Source: Bradyrhizobium sp. CSS354 | GTDB lineage: Bacteria > Pseudomonadota > Alphaproteobacteria > Rhizobiales > Xanthobacteraceae | Assembly: GCF_029051725.1 (NCBI RefSeq) | Contig: NZ_JAACFU010000004.1 | Coordinates: 496,001-560,000, forward strand | Direction of reading: 5' to 3' | DNA length: 64,000 nt | Part shown: positions 8,572-17,918 of the stretch, piece after piece | How the letters are laid out: each line of letters starts with the position of its first letter | Numbering within the stretch: the first letter of the stretch is position 1 | The notes under the pieces: model-generated | What the model saw: only the letters and a program-made list of their open reading frames with translations | The model's database searches: none | What the model was told of the DNA's origin: nothing | Translations under genes and position numbers: made by a program

Positions 8572-10053
8572 ATGTCCCTTTCCTTTGCCAACAGCATCAC
8601 GGTGCAGGTTCGTGCGCGAACCCTGGTGCCGCTGTGCGTCGGTGCGGGTGCCTATCTCTTCTTCGTGTATGTCGGCGACACGCTGCTTCAGGACTCTGAC
8701 TCGTTCTGGCAGATCAAGATCGGACAATGGATCCTGGATCACGGCGCCATGCCGTACACGGACATCTTTTCCTTCACGCGGACGGGCGCGCCGTGGATTT
8801 CAACGTCGTGGCTGTCGCAGGTGCTGTTCGCTTTCGCTCATGCGCAAGGGGGCTGGGCAGGTCCCGTCATCATCACCGCGATGGGAGTCGCGCTCACGGC
8901 CGCGATCTTCGTCCATCTGCTCGAGGCGCAGATCGAGGCGCCCCGCGCAGTGCTGTTTGCGATGCTGGCCCTGCTGCTGTCGCTGCATCACGTCCTGGCG
9001 CGTCCCCACATCCTGGCGCTGCCTGTCATGGTGGCGTGGGTCGGCCTATTGATGGCGGCTGCCGACCGCAGGAGCGCACCGTCCTGGTACTGGCTGCCGC
9101 TGATGGCGCTGTGGGCGAACTTGCATGGCGGCTTCGTGCTCGGTCTGGCGCTGATCGGTCCGATCTCACTCGAGGCCATCGAGCACGCCGAGAAAGGACG
9201 GCGGCTGCAGCTGTTCCTGCGCTGGGTGCTGTTCGGGATCGGTGCACTGGTCGCGAGTTGCTGTACGCCGTACGGCTGGAGAACGCTGCTGGGCGCGACC
9301 AACATCCTGAGCCTGGGCGAGCTGCTCTCGCTGATCTACGAATGGATGCCGGCGAACTTTGCCACCTTCTCCTCGTTCGAGGGCGCCCTGCTCGGTCTGA
9401 TCGCATTCGGCTATTATCGCGGCCTCGTGCTCTCGGCGCCCAGGATATTCCTGATCCTGTTCCTGACCTGGAGCGCGCTGACCCACGTCAGGAGCATCGA
9501 GGCGTTCGCGTTCCTGGTGCCGCTGGTGCTGGCGAAGCCGCTGGGCCAGCTGGCCTCGCGCACGCAGCCGGACGCAACCGGTGCCGACCGCTGGCCGGCC
9601 CGCTATGTCACCGCGCTTGGCGCGCTGATGATCGTGGCCGCGAGCTGGACCTCGACCTCGCTTTACATGCGGCATCACCACTTCACCTTCACCATGACGC
9701 AGACCCCGGTCGCGGCAGTCGACTTGCTCGAACAACGCAAGGTCCAGCGCGTCTTCAACGCCTACCAGTTCGGCGGCTATCTGATCTCGCGCGACGTCCC
9801 TGTTTACGTCGACGGCCGCGCCGAGCTCTATGGCGAGAAATTCGTCATGGACTTCTTCAAGGCGACCGAGGGCAGGAAGCCCGAGCTGCTTCCGCGCCTG
9901 CTCGACGAATACAAGATCGACGCAACGCTATTGACCGCCGATGCGCCCGGACCGCAGATCCTGGACATGCTCAAGGGTTGGAAGCGGATCTATACGGACG
10001 ACATCGCAGTGATCCATGTTCGGGACGATGCGGCTGCGACGCCGCCGAAGTGA
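8572..10053 (+). CDS. Polytopic membrane protein, GT-C-like
   Basis: The protein has 493 residues and about ten membrane helices in the first 380 residues, then a soluble C-terminal domain. The early segment DSDSFWQIKIGQWIL followed by MPYTDIFSFT resembles the first loop of GT-C glycosyltransferases, which use lipid-linked sugar donors. The soluble part has FNAYQFGGYLI and VYVDGRAELYG, seen in membrane proteins of that type. The start MSLSFANS (8572) is preferred over 8506 because a GAGG-type site precedes it. The last 126 bases lie antisense to the run-on end of the next gene. The specific reaction is unknown. Confidence 0.7.
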   Translation: MSLSFANSITVQVRARTLVPLCVGAGAYLFFVYVGDTLLQDSDSFWQIKIGQWILDHGAMPYTDIFSFTRTGAPWISTSWLSQVLFAFAHAQGGWAGPVIITAMGVALTAAIFVHLLEAQIEAPRAVLFAMLALLLSLHHVLARPHILALPVMVAWVGLLMAAADRRSAPSWYWLPLMALWANLHGGFVLGLALIGPISLEAIEHAEKGRRLQLFLRWVLFGIGALVASCCTPYGWRTLLGATNILSLGELLSLIYEWMPANFATFSSFEGALLGLIAFGYYRGLVLSAPRIFLILFLTWSALTHVRSIEAFAFLVPLVLAKPLGQLASRTQPDATGADRWPARYVTALGALMIVAASWTSTSLYMRHHHFTFTMTQTPVAAVDLLEQRKVQRVFNAYQFGGYLISRDVPVYVDGRAELYGEKFVMDFFKATEGRKPELLPRLLDEYKIDATLLTADAPGPQILDMLKGWKRIYTDDIAVIHVRDDAAATPPK

Positions 10054-11481
10054 AAACGTAGCTCCCGTGAATGGGACGTCCGCTTCAAAGCGTGAAGCAG
10101 ACCTGAACAGGCGCTCGGGCCACTTCGCCGTCTGCTCCTTAGCCGACTTCGTCGGAAAGTGGACCGATCCAGCAAATTTCGCGAACGACGATCGCAAGCC
10201 CGGCAGATCGGTAGCAAGCGGCTCTCGCGAGATAGCTTCCTGGTCGTAACGCCAGAACCTGATGTTCACTGCGCAAATTGCAGGGTCGCCGAAGCGCTCC
10301 CAGCTTTTGCCGTTGAAACGCATGAACTGCATCTGGTCGACCGGGACATGGTCGGTGGTGCCGGTGTTGACTTTGATGCCGGGTAGCAGCATCGGCAATT
10401 CGAGATCGCGGACCGCAAAGGCCTGCTTGAGGATGTTCTCGGTCGACAGATCATTGCCGCAGGCTTTCAGCACCGCCTCCAAAGCCATCGCGCTGTTGTA
10501 GGCGTTGACGTAATTGGTGTCGTGCTGGTCGGCCTCCGGCAAATATCTGGTCATGAACTCGCGCCAGCCCCTGACGCCGGAATCGTCCTTCCAGGCGGGA
10601 TCGTCCGGGTCCTTCACGTAAGCGGTGGAGAGGATGCCGGTGCCGGCTTCCAGTCCCGCAGGCTCCATCACCGTCGAAACCCACACCGCAACGTTGGACA
10701 GGAACGTCATGGGCCGCCAGCCGATCTCGAAGGATTTGCGGATCGCTTGCGCCGCGAATTTCGGCGTCGCCGCGATCACGAATACGTCGGCGCCCGAGGC
10801 CTTGAGCTTCACGATCTGGGAATCGATGGTCGGGTCCTGGATCTCGTAGGTCGCGCCCGTGACGACGCTATCGTAGTTTGCACCGAGCACGTCCTTCAGC
10901 CCGGCGAGATAGTCTCGGCCGTAATCGTCGTTCTGCGAGATAACGGCGAACTTCGCGTTCGGATTCTTCGCCAGCGCGTAACGCGCATAGAGCCGCGCTT
11001 CATAGCGGAACGGCGCCTGCACGCCCATCGTCGCCTGCGGATATTGCGCGAGGTCGGCGAATTTCGAGGCGCCGGAGCCGATGAAGAGTTGCGGCACGTT
11101 CTTGGACTGGAGGTATTTCGCGATCGCCGTGTTGTGGGCGGTACCGATCGAGGAGAAGATCAGTGCCACCTCGTCGCTCTCCACCAGCCTGCGGGTCTGC
11201 TCGACCGATTTCGGCGGCGCATAGCTGTCGTCGAGCGAGATCAGATTGACCTTGCGGCCGTTGATGCCGCCCTTCTCATTCAGCATCTTGAAATAGCCGA
11301 CCTCGCCCTTCCCAAGCGCCCCGAAGGCCGACACCGGCCCGCTGTAGGGCATGGTCTGGCCGATTCTGATCTCGGTCGCGGTGACGCCGCGCATTTCGGC
11401 GGCGGCGGATGGAGCGGACAGTAACGAGACTATCAGGAACGATACGGCGCCAAGCGCGCCCAATGCCCTCGCAAAACGCAT
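9928..11481 (-). CDS. Branched-chain amino-acid-type ABC binding protein with run-on C-terminus
   Basis: The reading frame gives 517 residues. The signal peptide (MRFARALGALGAVSFLIV to about residue 29) leads into a periplasmic type I binding fold with IRIGQTMPYSGP and IFSSIGTAHNTAIAKYL, as in LivK-type proteins. GGGGAG upstream supports the start at 11481. The family normally ends soon after the motif MQFMRFNGKSWERFG. Here the frame continues about 110 residues with no family resemblance, into sequence antisense to the GT-C-like gene. Removing one base in the GGG run at 10283-10285 would bring in a stop at 10266-10268, giving about 404 residues. This could be a natural frameshift or a sequence error. 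No permease or ATPase gene is next to it. Confidence 0.8.
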   Translation of the reverse strand: MRFARALGALGAVSFLIVSLLSAPSAAAEMRGVTATEIRIGQTMPYSGPVSAFGALGKGEVGYFKMLNEKGGINGRKVNLISLDDSYAPPKSVEQTRRLVESDEVALIFSSIGTAHNTAIAKYLQSKNVPQLFIGSGASKFADLAQYPQATMGVQAPFRYEARLYARYALAKNPNAKFAVISQNDDYGRDYLAGLKDVLGANYDSVVTGATYEIQDPTIDSQIVKLKASGADVFVIAATPKFAAQAIRKSFEIGWRPMTFLSNVAVWVSTVMEPAGLEAGTGILSTAYVKDPDDPAWKDDSGVRGWREFMTRYLPEADQHDTNYVNAYNSAMALEAVLKACGNDLSTENILKQAFAVRDLELPMLLPGIKVNTGTTDHVPVDQMQFMRFNGKSWERFGDPAICAVNIRFWRYDQEAISREPLATDLPGLRSSFAKFAGSVHFPTKSAKEQTAKWPERLFRSASRFEADVPFTGATFSLRRRRSRIVPNMDHCDVVRIDPLPTLEHVQDLRSGRIGGQ

Positions 11482-11633
11482 CGGCTTGCCCTCCCCTTTG
11501 TCTGCGCGGTCGAGCCGCGCGTTAATTGAGGAGAGCATGCCACGACATCACCGCAGACTCCAATCGCTATGAGTCGCGGGGCCTGTTCGTTGCGAGATGC
11601 TCAGTTGCCCACGTTCGAAAAGCACCACCCAAC

Positions 11634-11662
11634 AAAAAACGCGGCGTTTCCGCCGCGTTTTT
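11634..11662 (-). terminator. Intrinsic terminator after ftsH
   Basis: AAAAACGCGGCG and CGCCGCGTTTTT enclose a 4-base loop. The stem ends in five T on either strand. It lies 22 bases past the ftsH stop. Confidence 0.85.
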
Positions 11663-11684
11663 CAATTCCATCTGCCGCTCTCGA

Positions 11685-13607
<1,923 letters not shown>

Positions 13608-13708
13608 CGATCTTCCTTCGTGGTCGCGCGGATCGCGGCCTGAGCCTTGGGCAGTTATTTGGGCAGCGCGAGGAAATCCCCAAGGAATCCTCTCGGTTAG
13701 ACGGATAC

Positions 13709-13737
13709 AATCTAGGTGTCGCTCCGGTCGCTGCCAA
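13709..13737 (-). promoter_or_regulatory. Candidate promoter of ftsH (TTGGCA-N17-TAGATT)
   Basis: On the minus strand TTGGCA (13732-13737) and TAGATT (13709-13714) are 17 bases apart, about 100 bases before the ftsH start. The -35 is preceded by CC, giving a CCTTGG that also resembles heat-shock promoters. This is a consensus match only. Confidence 0.45.
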
Positions 13738-13874
13738 GGGAACGAGATGGGACTATTTAGCCCATCTTAGTCCGATTCCCGCTGAAATAATGGCGCCCTG
13801 ATCCCGGTTTTTCCGGCCTGGTTAAGGTGTCCTCACGACGCGGTCGCGAAACGAGCCGGTGCCATGATCCGCCC

Positions 13875-14927
13875 TTATCCCCCCTTGCGCCGGGCGGGCG
13901 CCGGACCGACGCGGATACGCTCCCCGGCAAAGCTGATCAGGGCTCCTGCAAGCGTCTGCTTCAGGGCTGGCCGGCCATTTGCGGGTGCACGGGGACGTGC
14001 GGCAATGGCCTGATCGAGTGCGGCCAAGAGGGATTCGACCTTGCCGAGTTCCGCCGGTCCCTCATGCCCGAACGCGTTGATTGCCCGCAGCAGGATCCGC
14101 AGCCGGACCTCCTCCGGCAGGGCGGCAAACGCGGAGGCCTCGAGGCTTCGAAGGCCGGCCTGCGGCGCATCGCCGCGATCCCGCAAACGGAGGAAGCGCT
14201 CGGCTCCATCGGTCAGCACCTCGACGGACGCATTGGCGCGCGCCAGCCTTGCCGCGAGCCGAGCCAGGCTGCGGGCATCACCGCCCTCCGCCGCGAGCTG
14301 CGGCAGCAGCGCACGCAGCCGCGGCCGGGTAAAGGCCGCGTCATGGTTGGTGGGATCGTCGGCAAAGCTGATCTTCGCCCGCTTCAAGGTCGCGATCAGC
14401 TGCGACTTCGGAACATCGAGCAGCGGACGCGCAAGGACGACGCCGTCACGCTCGGTGAGACGGGCCATCGCCGACAGCCCGACCAATCCGCTGCCGCGGA
14501 CAAGACGCATCAACAGGGTCTCGGCCTGGTCGTCGCGGGTGTGGGCGGTCAGCACGTGGCTCGCCCCGGCGACACGCGCGGCCTGCACAAGCAGACGGTA
14601 GCGGGCTTCGCGCGCGGCGGCCGGCAGTCCCGTTTTCGGCTTTGCCCCGCGCCAGCGCACGGTCCGGTGCGGCAAGCCAAGCCCGGTCGCGAGACGCTTG
14701 ACCTCGCGTGCCTCGCGCGCCGCCTCCGGCCGCAAGCCGTGGTCGATGGTGACGACGCTGAGACGAGGGCCGCGCGCCAAGCTGCGATGCCAGCGCGCCG
14801 CAAGCCACATCAGCGCCACCGAGTCGGGCCCGCCGGAGACCGCGAGCAGCAGTCCCTGCGCGCATTTCAGGCCTGCGAAGAGGCGCTTGGCCTCACGCGC
14901 CGAGATCGGTGAACTGTCCTCTGACAT
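13875..14927 (-). CDS. tilS: tRNA(Ile)-lysidine synthase
   Basis: The protein has 350 residues. TilS adds lysine to C34 of tRNA-Ile(CAU), which changes its decoding from AUG to AUA. The PP-loop motif LLAVSGGPDSVALMW is near residue 28, and the HTRDDQAETLLMRL segment follows, both typical. It follows cpoB with a gap of 76 bases and precedes ftsH, the usual alphaproteobacterial order. Confidence 0.95.
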   Translation of the reverse strand: MSEDSSPISAREAKRLFAGLKCAQGLLLAVSGGPDSVALMWLAARWHRSLARGPRLSVVTIDHGLRPEAAREAREVKRLATGLGLPHRTVRWRGAKPKTGLPAAAREARYRLLVQAARVAGASHVLTAHTRDDQAETLLMRLVRGSGLVGLSAMARLTERDGVVLARPLLDVPKSQLIATLKRAKISFADDPTNHDAAFTRPRLRALLPQLAAEGGDARSLARLAARLARANASVEVLTDGAERFLRLRDRGDAPQAGLRSLEASAFAALPEEVRLRILLRAINAFGHEGPAELGKVESLLAALDQAIAARPRAPANGRPALKQTLAGALISFAGERIRVGPAPARRKGG

Positions 14928-15003
14928 GACGCTGCAATCGTCCGCGGATGGACCGACTGTTTAGCGCAGCGCCATCCGCCTTGTCAGGATCAATCGCCGC
15001 GCC

Positions 15004-16059
15004 TCAGCACTTCACCCGCTTCTGCTCGCGGTCGACCGCGGCTTTGACGCCGGCGGAAGCGCGCGGATATTTGCGGCCGACTTCGCCGAAGGCGGCGCAC
15101 GCGGCCTCCTTTTCCTTCAGCGCGGCCAGCGACTGGCCGAGCCGCAGCAGGGCATCCGGCGCCTTGGCGGATTTGTCGTATTTGGTGGTGACGGCGAGGA
15201 AGGCTTCGGCGGAGTCGCGATATTGCTGGCGCTGGAAATAGCTCTCGCCGAGCCAGTATTGCGCATCGCCGAGCAATGGGTCGCTCGGATATTTCTGCGA
15301 AAAATTCTTCATGGTCTGCTCGGCCAGCGCATAGTCCTTGCGCTGCATGTAGCCGATGCCGAGGTCGAATTCGTCGCGCGGTGTTGCCGAGGGCGGCAGG
15401 GTCGTCAGGGCCGGGGCGCCTGATGATGCCGGAGATCCGGATTGGGCCGGCGGATAACCGGGCTGCGCTGCCGGCGGCACCCCTTGCTGGTAGCGCGGAC
15501 CGGTGTTGGCGAGATCAAGCGGTTCGCCGGCGCCACGGCCGCCGGGCGCGCCGCTTGGGGCACCTGCAGGCATCGGTTGCTGCCCGCCGCCGAGCGCGCG
15601 CGGCGCACCCGGCGCATTCGGGCTCTGGTTCGGGTCAAAGGCATCGCCGCGGCGGCGCGTGCCCGGCGCGCCGGGCGCTGGCTGCTCCTGAACGATCGGC
15701 GCGGGAGAGGCGATCTGCGGCTGCTCGTAATTCGGCTGGGCCGCTTGCTGGTGCGGCGGCTGCTGGCGATAGGCCGGCGCGGCTTGCGCGGGCGGCATGG
15801 CCGCGACGTTGGGCTGGACCGCCGCCTGGCCGGGCGCACCTTGCGCGCCGCCCTCAAGCGCTCGCAGCCGCTCTTCGAGCTGGCGGTTGCGATATTGCAG
15901 CTCTTCGTTCTGGCCGGTGAGCTGGCGCAGCTGGTTCTCCAGCCGCTCGATCCGCATCTCGGGATCTGCATCGTCCGACTGTGCGAGGGCGGGCGAGCAC
16001 AAAGAGAGCAGCGCGGCGATCGCCACGGTGCCGGTGAAGACCTTAAATCTGGATGACAT
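15004..16059 (-). CDS. cpoB: Tol-Pal system protein CpoB (YbgF)
   Basis: The protein has 351 residues. A signal peptide ends near residue 26 (SPALAQ). A coiled coil follows (MRIERLENQLRQLTGQNEEL), as in the CpoB trimerisation region. A long proline/glycine/alanine-rich linker fills about 70-225. The C-terminal TPR domain has FDLGIGYMQRKDYALAE and PLLGDAQYWLGESYFQRQQY. CpoB links the Tol-Pal machine with cell-wall synthesis in the periplasm. The start at 16059 is set by the signal peptide; in-frame ATGs further upstream lack one. Confidence 0.93.
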   Translation of the reverse strand: MSSRFKVFTGTVAIAALLSLCSPALAQSDDADPEMRIERLENQLRQLTGQNEELQYRNRQLEERLRALEGGAQGAPGQAAVQPNVAAMPPAQAAPAYRQQPPHQQAAQPNYEQPQIASPAPIVQEQPAPGAPGTRRRGDAFDPNQSPNAPGAPRALGGGQQPMPAGAPSGAPGGRGAGEPLDLANTGPRYQQGVPPAAQPGYPPAQSGSPASSGAPALTTLPPSATPRDEFDLGIGYMQRKDYALAEQTMKNFSQKYPSDPLLGDAQYWLGESYFQRQQYRDSAEAFLAVTTKYDKSAKAPDALLRLGQSLAALKEKEAACAAFGEVGRKYPRASAGVKAAVDREQKRVKC

Positions 16060-16184
16060 CTTGCCCTGACGACGAAAGCGAAATGGCCTGCGACCGAACA
16101 TTCGACGCGCCACACATTGAAGGGGAGTACGCCAAAACTGTGACTGTAACAAACGGGTTTCTGTCACAGATCGCTGAAACGAAA

Positions 16185-16206
16185 CCGGCGCCCGAAAGGG
16201 CGCCGG
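16185..16206 (-). terminator. Hairpin between pal and cpoB
   Basis: The perfect 9-bp stem CCGGCGCCC / GGGCGCCGG has a GAAA loop. On the minus strand it is followed by TTTCGTTTC. It lies 41 bases past pal and probably attenuates or ends the pal transcript before cpoB. Confidence 0.6.
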
Positions 16207-16246
16207 CATAATCGGTTTCTGAAGATGAACGGCGCCTGACCGGTCG

Positions 16247-16735
16247 TCAGGAGCTCGCGTTCAGCACGGTGACGGCGCGGCGGTTCTGCGACCAGCAGGA
16301 GATGTCGTTGCAAACGGCCACCGGCCGCTCCTTGCCATACGAGATCGTGCGCATGCGGTTCGGATCGATGCCGCGCGAGGCGAGGAACGAACGCACCGAT
16401 TGGGCGCGGCGGGCGCCGAGTGCGATGTTGTATTCGCGGGTGCCGCGTTCGTCGGCATGACCTTCGACGGTGAAGCTGTAGCGCGGATAGCTCTGGAGCC
16501 ACTGCGCCTGCTTCTCCAGGGTCACGATCGCCTGCGGGGTCAGATCGGTCTGGTCGCTTTCGAAGAACACGCGGTCGCCGACGTTAACGACGAAGTCTTG
16601 CTGGCTGCCCGGCGTCGCCGCGTTGGCCATCGCATCCGTGGCAGAGTTCTTGTTGGCGCAGGCACCCATCGACAACGCGACGGCAAGCACCGCGGCCAGC
16701 TTCAATCCCTGGAGGATGCGCATAGGATGTTTCAT
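16247..16735 (-). CDS. pal: Peptidoglycan-associated lipoprotein Pal
   Basis: The protein has 162 residues. The lipobox SMGAC puts the acylated cysteine near residue 26. The OmpA-like domain follows, with VFFESDQTDLTPQA and VEGHADERGTREYNIALG, the peptidoglycan-binding signature. Pal tethers the outer membrane to the wall and binds TolB during constriction. GGAGG precedes the start. Unlike in many genomes, it is separated from tolB by two unrelated genes. Confidence 0.97.
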   Translation of the reverse strand: MKHPMRILQGLKLAAVLAVALSMGACANKNSATDAMANAATPGSQQDFVVNVGDRVFFESDQTDLTPQAIVTLEKQAQWLQSYPRYSFTVEGHADERGTREYNIALGARRAQSVRSFLASRGIDPNRMRTISYGKERPVAVCNDISCWSQNRRAVTVLNASS

Positions 16736-16870
16736 TCCGGAGCCTCCACGCTCACGTTTCGTCCACTGCTGTCCGGTCTACAGGGGGTTGGTTAAGCGAA
16801 CGTTCCGTCAACCTTGATGGAACCTTGCCACAGCCGGTCAAATGCCCCCAACCAGCGAAAAGCAAACGTC

Positions 16871-16889
16871 ATGGTTAATGGGTTGTAAA
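16871..16889 (-). promoter_or_regulatory. CtrA-type box upstream of pal
   Basis: The minus strand reads TTTA-N7-TTAACCAT, one mismatch from TTAA-N7-TTAA, about 136 bases before pal. It carries the same 8-mer as the tolQ and DUF882 upstream regions. A weak match. Confidence 0.3.
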
Positions 16890-16994
16890 TGTGGCGCGAT
16901 GGTGAAGGCAAGCCGCGCCGACCGGCAAAAACCGCGGCCTTTGCTGGAATTTTAGGCTCGTCGCGTGGAGACCCCGGGGCCAGACCCTGAGGCC

Positions 16995-17759
16995 CTAGCG
17001 GGCAGAACCGGTTGCCGAGGCGGCTACGTCCGGCGTCCGCTGCGTGGCCAGCGACACCGGCCGCGGGGCCGCCTGGCGCGGGCTGCTGCGTTGAAACAGC
17101 ATGCGCCGCTCAAAAGCGCTGGAGCGCATGATCGGAAAGCGCGTCAGAACCTTTTCCCGCTGGTTCCGGAAATCGGACGCCATCAGCACGGCCTTCTTGG
17201 TGGGCCAGCCCGGAAACCCGCGGGGCTCCGGTGAAATGGTCTCGTGCAGGAAGATGCGACGATAAAACGCCTGATGATCGGTCCGGATCATGGCCAGCCC
17301 GGTGTCGGCGTTGAAATGATCGCAAGCCACGAAAGCCAGCCGCACCGTCAGATAGGGCAGCTCCGGAAAACGCTGGTGCTTTTCGGGATCAGCAACAAAC
17401 CGGCATGGATCGATGAGAACTTCGCCGCGGTCGAGGCGGGGATGCAGGACGTCGCCAAACACTTCGGTCGTGTAGGACATCCGCCAGTCCGACGTCAGGA
17501 CGTGAATGCGAACGGAGCTGCAGAGCTCTCCATCGACATAGACCCCGAAATTCCAGGTGTTGGGCGCATCATCAAAGCGATCGGTCACGCGCCGCGACTC
17601 CGACGGCTCGATCAGTCCGGCGTGCAGATAGGCCCGGTACCGCATCAGATAGAGGTTGTCTCGGTCCTCAGGAGTTTCGATCAGGCGGTAATCGATGCGG
17701 TCAAACAGAGCGGCTCCCCGCGGAAGGAGCACCGTTTGCGGTTCAGCTCCAGACGTCAT
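16995..17759 (-). CDS. FeeM-like N-acyl amino acid synthase / autoinducer-synthase-fold protein
   Basis: The protein has 254 residues and no signal peptide or membrane helix. The segment LYLMRYRAYLHAGLI, then FDDAPNTWNFGVYVDGEL, SSVRIHVL, LIDPCRFV and DHQAFYRRIF, follows the pattern of the GNAT-related superfamily that holds FeeM and LuxI-type acyl-homoserine lactone synthases. Characterised FeeM enzymes join an ACP-bound fatty acid to an amino acid. The product here is unknown. The last 30 residues are a basic, low-complexity tail. It lies between the GGDEF-EAL gene and pal. A full TTAA-N7-TTAA box at 17805-17820, 45 bases upstream, suggests cell-cycle control. It could instead be a plain GNAT-like protein of other function. 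Confidence 0.68.
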   Translation of the reverse strand: MTSGAEPQTVLLPRGAALFDRIDYRLIETPEDRDNLYLMRYRAYLHAGLIEPSESRRVTDRFDDAPNTWNFGVYVDGELCSSVRIHVLTSDWRMSYTTEVFGDVLHPRLDRGEVLIDPCRFVADPEKHQRFPELPYLTVRLAFVACDHFNADTGLAMIRTDHQAFYRRIFLHETISPEPRGFPGWPTKKAVLMASDFRNQREKVLTRFPIMRSSAFERRMLFQRSSPRQAAPRPVSLATQRTPDVAASATGSAR

Positions 17760-17804
17760 CCAGTACCCCTACACTCCAAAGCAACTTCTGCGAGTGTGAC
17801 GAGA

Positions 17805-17820
17805 TTAATGGTTCATTAAC
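17805..17820. promoter_or_regulatory. CtrA-type binding site TTAA-N7-TTAAC
   Basis: TTAATGGTTCATTAAC matches the alphaproteobacterial CtrA consensus TTAA-N7-TTAA(C) exactly. It ends 45 bases upstream of the FeeM-like start, a position where CtrA commonly acts on promoters. Confidence 0.5.
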
Positions 17821-17918
17821 GGAATTGCAAAGGCTTAGAAACGTTAGGGTTAACCTCTGCAGCCCGCAAAAACACGGGCGAACGAGAGCCAAGGCATTGA
17901 AGGAGCAGAGATGAAAGA

